Origin: Chloroflexota bacterium | Lineage (GTDB): Bacteria > Chloroflexota > Dehalococcoidia > Lucifugimonadales > Lucifugimonadaceae | Assembly (NCBI GenBank): GCA_016189845.1 | Contig: JACPRT010000183.1 | Span: 1-14,407, forward strand | Reading direction: 5' to 3' | Length of the DNA: 14,407 bases | Shown: piece after piece, positions 8,278-14,407 of the stretch | Layout: each line of letters starts with the position of its first letter | Position numbering within the stretch: the first letter of the stretch is position 1 | The notes under the pieces: model-generated | What the model was told of the DNA's origin: nothing | The model's input: the letters and a program-made list of their open reading frames with translations, nothing else | The model's database searches: none | Made by a program: the position numbers and the translations under genes

Positions 8278-9369
8278 CTAGCTCTGCCGGGCGAGCAGGA
8301 ACTCTCCCAGTTCTATGAAGTCGCGCGCGGTGCCGTTCGCCAGGGTTTCCTCGCCGAGTTTCGCAGACTCTAGCACGCTTTTCGCCGTTTGCCAGTGTTG
8401 CAGGGCGAGGGAATCGCAGTAACTTCTGGTGCCGATATCGTCCATGATCTCTAGGACGCGTTCGAGGTCGACGCCTTCGATGCGCTCCTTGCCGTAGATG
8501 TTGCGGATTTCTTCCCGGGCCGGCCCGCTCGCGTGCTCGAGCGCATGCACCGCTGGCAGCGACTTCTTCTTCCGTTCGATATCGGCGCCCACCGGCTTGC
8601 CCGTCTCCTGGCCGCCCCAGACTCCGAGGACATCGTCCCGGATCTGGAACACGTATCCCAGCGACCGGCCTATCGTTCGCAGCGAATCGACGACTGCGGC
8701 GGCATCGTCGCGGCAGCCGCCGATCAGGGCTCCGGCATAAACCGAGCACTCGATCAAAGCGCCCGTCTTGCGTCGGATCATCCCGAGGTATTCGTCGACC
8801 GACACGTCGAGACGGCTCTCGAACGATATGTCGAGGTACTGGCCTTCGACCATCCTGAGGTAGTGGTCAGCAATCGTCTGGCCGACCATGACGGCCACGG
8901 CGCGCGAGACTCCTCGCTCTGTCAGTCCCTGGACGGCGAGGTCTGCGACGCAGAGGAACGCGTTTCCCGATTCGACCGCGATCGGCACTCCCCAGACCGC
9001 CCATGCAGTGGGGCGGTGGTGGCGCATGCGGTCGCCGTCCTCGATGTCGTCGTGGACGAGGGAAAAGTTATGGACGAACTCCAGTGAGACGGCTGCGGAC
9101 AGAGCATTGGCAGGGTCGCCGCCGGCTGCCTCACACGCAAGCAGGCACAGGGTAGGGCGGACCCGCTTCCCGGCCGGCTGGGGATCGAAGTTGCCCTCCG
9201 TGTCGACCCATCCCAGGTAGTACCGGAGCGTGTTGTAGAGAGACGCGCCGTGCGGCCGCAACTCGGCCCGCATGGCCTCGTCGATGGCCGCCTGATAACG
9301 ACCGAAAAAGCCCGGCATCGGAGGGGGCTTGGGGACAGTGCACGGCGAAGCCAACGAGCGGTTTTCCAT
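8278..9369 (-). CDS. Short-chain polyprenyl (farnesyl/geranylgeranyl) diphosphate synthase
   Basis: All-alpha trans-prenyltransferase that extends allylic diphosphates with IPP. It has 363 residues, somewhat longer than the usual 300-350, with a proline-rich N terminus (KPPPMPGFFG). Seen are GKRVRP (67-72), which binds IPP; the first Asp-rich motif HDDIED (106-111); KTGAL (201-205); and the second motif FQIRDDVLG (241-249). The first motif has no two-residue insertion. Five residues before it is Phe102, an aromatic that limits chain length to C15-C20. As first gene of the hopanoid operon it probably supplies FPP for HpnD, but a GGPP product cannot be excluded. ATG 9369 is chosen because it follows a promoter by about 30 bases; no clear ribosome-binding site is visible. 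Confidence 0.92.
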   Translation of the reverse strand: MENRSLASPCTVPKPPPMPGFFGRYQAAIDEAMRAELRPHGASLYNTLRYYLGWVDTEGNFDPQPAGKRVRPTLCLLACEAAGGDPANALSAAVSLEFVHNFSLVHDDIEDGDRMRHHRPTAWAVWGVPIAVESGNAFLCVADLAVQGLTERGVSRAVAVMVGQTIADHYLRMVEGQYLDISFESRLDVSVDEYLGMIRRKTGALIECSVYAGALIGGCRDDAAAVVDSLRTIGRSLGYVFQIRDDVLGVWGGQETGKPVGADIERKKKSLPAVHALEHASGPAREEIRNIYGKERIEGVDLERVLEIMDDIGTRSYCDSLALQHWQTAKSVLESAKLGEETLANGTARDFIELGEFLLARQS

Positions 9370-9398
9370 TGCTCAGGGTATCCGGGCGAATGCCGGGT

Positions 9399-9428
9399 AC
9401 GCTAGCAAACCTGCGGTCGCGCGGTCAA
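9399..9428 (-). promoter_or_regulatory. Promoter candidate of the hopanoid operon
   Basis: On the minus strand, TTGACC (9428-9423), an 18-base spacer and TAGCGT (9404-9399), with TG two bases before the -10 (extended -10). It lies just after the terminator at 9483-9510 and gives a predicted leader of about 20-25 bases before ATG 9369. TGCTAGCGTACC at 9407-9396 is identical to the string in the yjbQ promoter candidate. Confidence 0.6.
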
Positions 9429-9482
9429 CGCGCCTGCGTGCCCCGCCGGAGCCAACCTCGTTGGGTCCGGTCAACGCAAGTG

Positions 9483-9510
9483 AAAAGCCCGGCGGGGTTG
9501 CCGCCGGGCT
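9483..9510 (-). terminator. Intrinsic (rho-independent) terminator, minus strand
   Basis: A perfect 10-base-pair GC-rich stem, AGCCCGGCGG (9486-9495) with CCGCCGGGCT (9501-9510), and a 5-base loop. On the minus strand it is followed by TTTT (9486-9483) then CAC. On the plus strand no T-tract follows, so it acts on minus-strand transcripts. It ends the RNA predicted from the promoter at 9711-9739 and lies about 55 bases before the start of the second promoter box. Confidence 0.75.
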
Positions 9511-9704
9511 CTCAACCTCCGGGCCGGGGAGGACTCCGGCCCGTCCCGTTGACGGTGTTGACCAGGGCGCCGTCGGAACGGAGCGCCGCCTTTTAGGCCG
9601 GCTTGATCGCGATCGTACGCGTGCGGCGCCCACGCATCAAGAACTCGCCGTGCTCGTTGCGTCAGGCGGCCACTGCCAGATACGCCGCCCGGCAGCGGAT
9701 CACA
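9483..9704 (-). ncRNA. Candidate small RNA or attenuated leader upstream of the hopanoid operon
   Basis: About 220 bases between a near-consensus minus-strand promoter and an intrinsic terminator, without a convincing protein gene. The transcript can form several hairpins. CTGCC (9695-9691) pairs with GGCAG (9677-9673), and GGCGGC (9689-9684) with GCCGCC (9670-9665); these interleave, so they are either a pseudoknot or alternatives. GCGTG pairs with CACGC (9635-9619). There is an AAAA-loop hairpin at about 9602-9585 and an 8-base-pair hairpin CGGGCCGG/CCGGCCCG (9543-9520). GCCGGGC at 9692-9686 is complementary to GCCCGGC in the terminator's 5' arm, so an antiterminator form is conceivable. 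It is not recognisable as SRP RNA, tmRNA or 6S RNA. A 14-codon ORF (ATG near 9637, MRGRRTRTIAIKPA) is present but has only a weak ribosome-binding site. Either an independent sRNA or a regulatory leader for the polyprenyl synthase-hpn genes. Confidence 0.5.
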
Positions 9705-9710
9705 GCACAC

Positions 9711-9739
9711 ACTATAGATTCTGCTAATGACGTTGTCAA
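9711..9739 (-). promoter_or_regulatory. Strong sigma70-type promoter, minus strand
   Basis: TTGACA (9739-9734), exactly 17 bases, then TATAGT (9716-9711). The -35 is a perfect match and the -10 differs from TATAAT at one position, in otherwise GC-rich DNA. Predicted transcription start is near 9704, heading leftward. The -35 overlaps a short palindrome, GTTGTCAAC (9732-9740), a possible operator. Confidence 0.75.
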
Positions 9740-9767
9740 CAATCCTCTCGTATGTTGCATGGAACAG

Positions 9768-9796
9768 TTGAATCAATCGACGCAATGGCCTACCAT
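9768..9796 (+). promoter_or_regulatory. Promoter candidate of the dnaJ-hspR-clpC operon
   Basis: TTGAAT (9768-9773), a 17-base spacer and TACCAT (9791-9796). The dnaJ ribosome-binding site AGAGGGG (9803-9809) and ATG (9817) follow closely, so the predicted leader is very short (about 14 bases). Short symmetric elements overlap it: TTGAATCAA (9768-9776), and GCATGG (9757-9762) mirrored by CCATGC (9793-9798). No canonical HAIR or CIRCE operator is seen. Confidence 0.45.
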
Positions 9797-9816
9797 GCTT
9801 CCAGAGGGGAATCGCG

Positions 9817-10857
9817 ATGGCGGACTTCTATTCACTCCTTGGCGTCGACCGCGACGCGACGCTCAAGGACATTAAGGACGCGTACCGGCGTCTGGCTCGC
9901 AAATACCATCCCGATGTCAATCGGGACGACCGCCGCGCGGAAGAAACGTTCAAGCAGATAAACGAGGCGTACCACGTCCTCTCCAATCCGAAGACCCGTA
10001 AGGACTATGACGAGTTCGGCGCGAACTGGAAGCACGCCGAGCGGCTGAGGCAGGCCGGAGCCAGCGTCGGATTCGGTGGAAGCGGGCGGGGTCGAGGGGG
10101 CGTCCCGGGTGGATTCGAATGGTTCGAGCCGACCGGCGGAAGGCCTTTCGAGGGTTTCGAAGACCTGCTCGGACGGTTCGGCTTTGATGACGGCGGCCGG
10201 CGGGCAGGCGCGCCGGGAAGGGAGTCTCCTTTCGGATTCGGTCCGGGGGTTGGTCCAACAGCGCCGGCCGGTCCGCGTATTCAAGAAGTGCCTGTCGATA
10301 TCGCGCTGGACGAGGCGTACCGAGGCACGACGAGGCTGATCGCGTTCGATCGCGAAGAGCGGTGCGCGAGCTGCGGTGGCACAGGCCGCCGGGGACGCGG
10401 CGTGTGCTCGACATGCGCAGGAGCGGGACTGACGTCGCGGCCGGCGCGGCTGGAGGTGAAGATCCCGGCGGGGATCGAGGACGGCGGCAGGGTGCGGATA
10501 CGGCCATCCGAGGACGCCGAGATCATCTTCGTGGTGTCGGTGCGGCCAGACCCGCGCTTCCGTCGCCAGGGCGCCGATCTCTTCACAGACGTGGAGGTGC
10601 CGTTCACAGACGCAATCCTGGGCGGTGAGGTCAGGGTGCCGACGATGTCGGGCCAGGTTGCGCTCAAGATCCCGGCGGCCACGGTCGCCGGCAAGACGTT
10701 TCGCATCGCCAGAAAAGGGATGCCCCGGATGGGTGGCGGCGACCCCGGATCGCTCTACGCACGGGTAGCGGTGACGGTGCCGAAGGACGTTTCCGAAGAA
10801 GAGCAGAGGCTGGTCCAGCGTTTGCGCGAGCTGCGCAACGGGACGAAGGCGACATGA
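9817..10857 (+). CDS. dnaJ: DnaJ/CbpA-like J-domain co-chaperone with half zinc-finger region
   Basis: Hsp40 co-chaperone that delivers clients to DnaK and stimulates its ATPase in the cytoplasm. It has 346 residues. The J domain covers 1-70 with HPD at 31-33. A Gly/Phe-rich linker spans about 80-150 (GFGGSGRGRGG, GRFGFDDGG). The C-terminal substrate-binding domains start near 155. Instead of the four CxxCxGxG repeats of type I DnaJ there are two: CASCGGTG (183-190) and CSTCAGAG (197-204). That leaves four cysteines, enough for one zinc site, so it falls between DnaJ and zinc-less CbpA. ATG 9817 has AGAGGGG with 7-base spacing. The stop overlaps the next gene's start (ATGA, 10854-10857). It is probably a stress-inducible J-protein co-expressed with its regulator rather than the one paired with dnaK elsewhere. 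Confidence 0.93.
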   Translation: MADFYSLLGVDRDATLKDIKDAYRRLARKYHPDVNRDDRRAEETFKQINEAYHVLSNPKTRKDYDEFGANWKHAERLRQAGASVGFGGSGRGRGGVPGGFEWFEPTGGRPFEGFEDLLGRFGFDDGGRRAGAPGRESPFGFGPGVGPTAPAGPRIQEVPVDIALDEAYRGTTRLIAFDREERCASCGGTGRRGRGVCSTCAGAGLTSRPARLEVKIPAGIEDGGRVRIRPSEDAEIIFVVSVRPDPRFRRQGADLFTDVEVPFTDAILGGEVRVPTMSGQVALKIPAATVAGKTFRIARKGMPRMGGGDPGSLYARVAVTVPKDVSEEEQRLVQRLRELRNGTKAT

Positions 10858-11240
10858 ACCTTCAAGGCAACGACGGCCAGCCGATGGGCTACGACGAGCC
10901 CTGCTACACGATCAGCGTCGTCGCCAGGATCGTCGGCGTCCATCAGCAGACATTGCGGATCTACGAGCGGGAGGGGTTGATCACGCCCCGGCGCTCGGTC
11001 GGCAACCGCCGGATGTATTCGCATCGGGATGTCGACCGGCTCCTGAAGATGAAGAGCTGGATCGACGAGCTGGGAGTCAACGTTGCGGGCGCATTCGCGA
11101 TGGCTCGCCTGACGCAGCAGATCGAAGAGCTGGAATCCGAAATGGAAGGGCTGCGACGGGAACTGGTCGCCATGCGCGGCATGAGGGCCCTCCCGGCGAA
11201 TGGCCAGGAGAAAGTGCTGGAGAACAAGCGTGGTACTTAG
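10854..11240 (+). CDS. hspR: MerR-family heat-shock regulator, HspR-like
   Basis: Small winged-helix DNA-binding protein of 128 residues. The MerR-type N-terminal domain runs from about 17 to 75: YTISVVARIVGVHQQTLRIYEREGL, then a basic wing (RRSVGNRRMYSHRDVDRL) and VNVAGAFAMARL, which matches HspR's EGVNLAGI-type region. A coiled coil follows (about 85-107, QQIEELESEMEGLRREL), probably for dimerisation. HspR represses dnaK, clpB or lon operons in actinobacteria and relatives, with DnaK as co-repressor, and is commonly encoded next to dnaJ, as here. The start ATG overlaps the dnaJ stop by 4 bases; Met11 at 10884 is an alternative. The 3' end overlaps the clpC start by 11 bases. It probably autoregulates this operon; that is inference, since no HAIR operator was found. 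Confidence 0.87.
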   Translation: MNLQGNDGQPMGYDEPCYTISVVARIVGVHQQTLRIYEREGLITPRRSVGNRRMYSHRDVDRLLKMKSWIDELGVNVAGAFAMARLTQQIEELESEMEGLRRELVAMRGMRALPANGQEKVLENKRGT

Positions 11241-13695
11241 ACAGGAAGACTTCACATCACAGGCCCAGGAGGCCATTGCGGCTTCGCAGCAGATCATGCG
11301 CCGGTACAGCCACACCCAGTGGGATGCAGAGCATCTTCTCCTTGCGCTACTTGAGCTCAAGGACGGGGTGCCCGTGCAGGTGTTCAAACTCATGGGCATC
11401 GAGCCGGAGATCTTGGTCCAGCGGCTTGTGAAGGCCCTGGAAGGCGCTCCGCGAGCCGGCCAGCCCGTGACGCAGATCTATGCGACGCCGCGTGTGCTTC
11501 AGGCTCTCGAGACTGCACGCGCCGAGGCGCAGCGCCTGCACGACGAGTTCATCGGTACCGAGCACCTTCTCCTTGCACTGGTCGCCGACGGGCGCGGGCA
11601 GACGGGCGCGATCCTGAGCGATTTTGGCGTCACGCAGGAGCGCATCTACAGGGCTCTACAGGCGATTAGGGGGTCGCAGCGCGTGACCGACCCCCACGCG
11701 GAGGAGAAGTACCGGGCGCTGGAGAAGTACAGCTCGGACCTGACGGCGCTGGCCCGCCAGGGAAAGCTCGACCCGGTGATCGGCCGCGAGAACGAGATAA
11801 ACCTGGTGATGCAGATCATCATGCGGCGGACCAAGAACAACCCCGTCTTGATCGGCGACGCCGGAGTCGGCAAGACCGCGATCGTCGAGGGCCTGGCTCA
11901 GAGGATCGTCGCGGGCGACGTGCCGGAGGCGCTGAAGAACCGAAGGGTGATTTCACTCGAGATGGGTGCGCTCGTCGCGGGTTCGACCCTCCGCGGCGAG
12001 TTCGAGGAGCGGCTGAAGGCCATCCTGGACGAGGTAAAACGCGCCGAGGGCGAGATCGTGCTGTTCATCGACGAGATCCACACCGTGGTCGGCGCGGGCG
12101 GTGCACAGGGTGCGATCGACGCCAGCCAGATGATGAAGCCTGCGCTCGCGCGTGGCGAGCTCCAGGTTGTAGGCGCCACGACTCCCGACGAGTATCGAAA
12201 GCAGATCGAGTCGGACGCTGCGCTTGAGCGCCGCTTCTCGCCGATATATGTCGAGGAGCCGGACGTCGAGAACGCTTTGAAGATGATGCATGCGCTGCGC
12301 CCGCGCTACGAGCAGCACCACGGCGTGCGTGTCGTCGACGAGGCGCTGGAAGCAGCAGTGCGGTTGAGCCAGAGATACATCACGGGACGGCATCTGCCGG
12401 ACAAGGCGATCGACCTCATGGACGAGGCCGCGGCGAAGCTGCGGATACTGGCGAGCTCGATGCCGGCGGAGTTCAAGGAGCGCGAATCGGAGATACGGCG
12501 GCTGTCCGACGAGGAGTCGGCCGCTACGCAGCGCGACGACCACGCGGGCGCGGCGGCGCTGCGCACGGAGCGCCTGAAGCTCGAGGAACGGCACCGTACC
12601 GAAACAGAGGCGTGGAGGAGCGAACACCAGGTCGACATGGTCGTGACAGCGGAGCGGATCGCCGAGCAGGTGGCCACGCGCACCGGCATCCCCGTGGCGC
12701 GACTCGTTGAAGGCGAGGCGGAGCGGCTGCTCCACCTCGAGGAGAGGCTTCACCAGCGGATCATCGGCCAGGACCGGGCGATCGAATCGCTGGCGGATGC
12801 TATTCGAAGGGCACGGGCCGGGCTCAAAGACCCGAGGCGGCCGATAGGGAGCTTCATCTTCCTTGGCCCGACCGGGGTCGGCAAGACGGAGCTGGCCAAG
12901 GCGCTCACTGCGTTTCTCTTCGACGACGAAGAGAACATGGTCCGCATCGACATGTCAGAGTACCAGGAGAAGCACACAGTCTCACGGCTGATCGGCGCAC
13001 CGCCCGGCTACATCGGCTACGGGGAGGGCGGCCAGCTGACCGAACCCGTGAGGCGCCGGCCGTTCCGGGTGATCCTGTTCGACGAGATCGAGAAGGCGCA
13101 CCCAGAGGTGTTCAACGTGCTGCTTCAGGTCCTCGACGACGGCCGCCTTACCGATGCCCAGGGACGCACGGTTGATTTCCGAAACACGGTCATCATCATG
13201 ACCAGCAACCTTGGCACCGAAGGCGTGGCCAGGGAGGCGATCGGGTTCCGAAGGGGAACCGAAGCGACCGCGGAGGAGCGCGAGCGCGTCCGGGCGGTGG
13301 TTGAGGAAGCCCTCAAGCGAGCGTTCAGGCCAGAATTCCTGAACCGTGTCGACGACATCATCGTGTTCGACCCGCTGACCTCGGACGACCTCTCGAAGAT
13401 CGTCGGTCTGGTGATCGTCGAGGTCGCCCAGCGTGTCGCGGAGATGGGCGTGACGGTCGAGCTGACCGACGCCGCGAAGCAGTGGCTCGCGAAGGAAGGC
13501 TTTCATCGGGTCTACGGGGCGCGCCCGCTGCGCCGTGCGATCGAACGGCATCTGGAAAACCCGCTGGCGAAACGCATCCTGTCCGGAGAGTTCAAGAAGG
13601 GAACGCACGTGACGGTCGACGCCGGCGCGGATGGCATGACGTTCGAGGCTGCCGGTGAACCGGCGAAGCAGGCAGCGGCTGCTGGGACCGGGTAG
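11230..13695 (+). CDS. clpC: Hsp100/Clp ATPase, ClpC-type
   Basis: Hexameric AAA+ unfoldase of 821 residues from GTG 11230. Clp-N repeats lie in about 1-145. D1 has Walker A GDAGVGKT (209-216) and Walker B VLFIDE (277-282). D2 has Walker A GPTGVGKT (546-553) and Walker B VILFDE (614-619), and the protein ends in a ClpB-D2-small domain. Two traits favour ClpC over ClpB. The middle insertion between D1 and D2 is short, with a UVR-like stretch (about 420-456, EIRRLSDEESAATQ... AGAAALRTERLKLEE) rather than ClpB's long coiled coil. IGF (671-673) lies in the D2 loop after TSNLGT, where ClpC/ClpA/ClpX carry the ClpP-docking tripeptide and ClpB has none. The length also fits ClpC. The frame is open to an ATG at 11200, but GGAG 7 bases before GTG 11230 and family N termini (VLRQEDFTSQAQEA) support the later start. 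It overlaps hspR by 11 bases. Confidence 0.93.
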   Translation: MVLRQEDFTSQAQEAIAASQQIMRRYSHTQWDAEHLLLALLELKDGVPVQVFKLMGIEPEILVQRLVKALEGAPRAGQPVTQIYATPRVLQALETARAEAQRLHDEFIGTEHLLLALVADGRGQTGAILSDFGVTQERIYRALQAIRGSQRVTDPHAEEKYRALEKYSSDLTALARQGKLDPVIGRENEINLVMQIIMRRTKNNPVLIGDAGVGKTAIVEGLAQRIVAGDVPEALKNRRVISLEMGALVAGSTLRGEFEERLKAILDEVKRAEGEIVLFIDEIHTVVGAGGAQGAIDASQMMKPALARGELQVVGATTPDEYRKQIESDAALERRFSPIYVEEPDVENALKMMHALRPRYEQHHGVRVVDEALEAAVRLSQRYITGRHLPDKAIDLMDEAAAKLRILASSMPAEFKERESEIRRLSDEESAATQRDDHAGAAALRTERLKLEERHRTETEAWRSEHQVDMVVTAERIAEQVATRTGIPVARLVEGEAERLLHLEERLHQRIIGQDRAIESLADAIRRARAGLKDPRRPIGSFIFLGPTGVGKTELAKALTAFLFDDEENMVRIDMSEYQEKHTVSRLIGAPPGYIGYGEGGQLTEPVRRRPFRVILFDEIEKAHPEVFNVLLQVLDDGRLTDAQGRTVDFRNTVIIMTSNLGTEGVAREAIGFRRGTEATAEERERVRAVVEEALKRAFRPEFLNRVDDIIVFDPLTSDDLSKIVGLVIVEVAQRVAEMGVTVELTDAAKQWLAKEGFHRVYGARPLRRAIERHLENPLAKRILSGEFKKGTHVTVDAGADGMTFEAAGEPAKQAAAAGTG

Positions 13696-13730
13696 GCTAT
13701 CCCCCTCTTCCTGTCTGTGAGCATTCCTGA

Positions 13731-14339
13731 ATGATCGGCCTGGGGCGCGCGGCGAGGCTGGCCGATGGCGTGCGGGTCTGGACGACCGGCCAGTTGAGCG
13801 CGTGGCAGCGGACGGCGCTCCTCGCCATCGTCATCGCGGTCACCGCAGTGGGCGTCGTGCTGTGGTCGACAGGCCGCCTGGATGCCAGGGAGGTCGGATA
13901 CCCCGGCATATTCCTGATCAACCTGATCGGCAGCGCCACGCTCATCCTGCCGGTCCCCGGCGCAGCGGTTGTATGCCTTGCCGCATCTTCTTCCAGCGGC
14001 CTCAACCCGCTTGTGGTCGGATTGCTCGGCGGGCTCGGGGCGGGCCTTGGCGAGACGACCGGCTACCTGGCAGGCAAGAGCGGGGAGCAACTCGTCCGGC
14101 GCAGCCGATACTACCGGCGGATACGCAGGTGGATGATCCGATGCGGAGGGCCCGTCCTTTTCCTGTTCGCCCTGATTCCCAATCCGGTCATGGACGTGGC
14201 CGGGATTGCCGCCGGCAGCCTGGGCTACCCGTTTACGAAGTACGTGCTGCTGGTGGTGAGCGGCAAGATACTTCGCTATGTCGGACTGGCGTACGCCTGC
14301 CTGTACGGCATCGACGTGATCGCGCGCTGGGGCTTCTGA
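13731..14339 (+). CDS. VTT/DedA-like (SNARE-associated) integral membrane protein
   Basis: A membrane protein of 202 residues. A hydrophobic helix is seen at about 28-46 after a basic N terminus, with further membrane or re-entrant segments at about 58-84, 92-114, 140-162 and 168-192. The VTT-domain features are PVPGAAV near 74-80, GETTGYLAGKSG (107-118), basic RRSRYYRRIRRW (123-134) and FALIPNPVMDVAGIAAGSLGYP (146-167). The family includes DedA/YqaA proteins, some of which are lipid scramblases or undecaprenyl-phosphate flippases; the substrate here is unknown. The ATG follows clpC by 35 bases without a clear ribosome-binding site; a TAGGCT at the clpC stop could be a weak -10 but has no matching -35. 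No terminator separates it from clpC, so read-through is possible. A lipid-related role would suit the neighbouring hopanoid genes, but that is speculation. Confidence 0.82.
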   Translation: MIGLGRAARLADGVRVWTTGQLSAWQRTALLAIVIAVTAVGVVLWSTGRLDAREVGYPGIFLINLIGSATLILPVPGAAVVCLAASSSSGLNPLVVGLLGGLGAGLGETTGYLAGKSGEQLVRRSRYYRRIRRWMIRCGGPVLFLFALIPNPVMDVAGIAAGSLGYPFTKYVLLVVSGKILRYVGLAYACLYGIDVIARWGF

Positions 14340-14345
14340 AGCTCT

Positions 14346-14351
14346 TACAAT
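14346..14351 (+). promoter_or_regulatory. Possible -10 box for a gene entering at the right edge
   Basis: TACAAT lies 7 bases before an ATG at 14359, the spacing expected when transcription starts at the A of ATG (leaderless mRNA). No good -35 is found 16-18 bases upstream, so support is limited. Confidence 0.3.
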
Positions 14352-14358
14352 CGCCTTC

Positions 14359-14407
14359 ATGACCCGAGGGCTCCTCGCCAAGAATCTGGCGCCGGACCGA
14401 ATCGCAG
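14359..14407 (+). CDS. Possible start of a further gene (cut by right window edge)
   Basis: From ATG 14359 the frame stays open for 16 codons to the end (MTRGLLAKNLAPDRIA). It follows the VTT gene stop by 19 bases and is preceded by a TACAAT box. It is too short to identify, and it has no ribosome-binding site, consistent only with leaderless initiation. It may simply be noncoding. Confidence 0.35.
   Translation, partial: MTRGLLAKNLAPDRIA

Noticed and set aside
9471..9785. A 104-codon minus-strand frame across the intergenic region
   Set aside because: It starts upstream of the strong minus-strand promoter, runs through the terminator stem, and its composition looks like noncoding GC-rich DNA.
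9720..9816. CIRCE or HAIR heat-shock operator
   Set aside because: No TTAGCACTC-N9-GAGTGCTAA or CTTGAGT-N7-ACTCAAG is present; the best partial half-site (GTTGAAT) lacks a matching partner.
11953..12753. A 266-codon minus-strand frame inside clpC
   Set aside because: It lies antisense to the AAA+ D1 domain and is rich in Arg/Leu with no recognisable domain.
1..14407. CRISPR arrays, insertion sequences, tRNA or rRNA genes
   Set aside because: No regularly spaced repeats, transposase-like frames, terminal inverted repeats, tRNA cloverleaf or rRNA sequence was recognised by eye on either strand.

Overview
The window is high-GC, gene-dense bacterial DNA with two opposed blocks. Bases 1-9369 form a minus-strand hopanoid (bacterial sterol-like lipid) operon. 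Bases 9817-13695 form a plus-strand heat-shock/proteostasis operon, followed by a membrane-protein gene. The phylum cannot be fixed from the sequence. An HspR-type repressor with a ClpC-type ATPase, and a possible leaderless promoter at the right edge, recall Chloroflexota or Actinobacteria-like lineages. Hopanoid operons with hpnA, hpnG and hpnH also occur in Acidobacteria, Proteobacteria and others, so this placement is a weak inference.

Hopanoid block, in transcription order (right to left): short-chain polyprenyl diphosphate synthase, hpnH, hpnG, hpnA, squalene-hopene cyclase (shc), a YjbQ/UPF0047 gene, hpnC, hpnD and hpnE (cut by the left edge). Together they describe a route from C5 units to FPP, then presqualene diphosphate, hydroxysqualene and squalene (HpnD, HpnC, HpnE), then hopene (Shc), then adenosylhopane (HpnH) and ribosylhopane-type products (HpnG). 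HpnA is a hopanoid-associated sugar epimerase-like protein. The junctions are tight: hpnG/hpnA share GTGA, hpnA/shc overlap by about 59 bases, and hpnD/hpnE overlap by 34. The YjbQ gene is the odd member and has its own promoter-like sequence.

Divergent region 9370-9816 (about 450 bases without a clear protein gene): it holds a near-consensus minus-strand promoter (TTGACA-17-TATAGT), about 220 bases able to fold into several hairpins, an intrinsic terminator, and then a second promoter just ahead of the polyprenyl synthase gene. This is either an independent small RNA or an attenuated leader for the hopanoid operon. A plus-strand promoter for the chaperone operon lies beside it.

Chaperone block: a DnaJ/CbpA-like J-protein with only one pair of CxxC motifs, a MerR-family HspR-like repressor, and a large Hsp100 ATPase. 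The three genes overlap end to end and are probably translationally coupled. The Hsp100 protein has a short, UVR-like middle region and an IGF tripeptide where ClpP-docking loops sit, so it reads as ClpC rather than ClpB. A VTT/DedA-like membrane protein follows, and the start of a possible further gene lies at the right edge.
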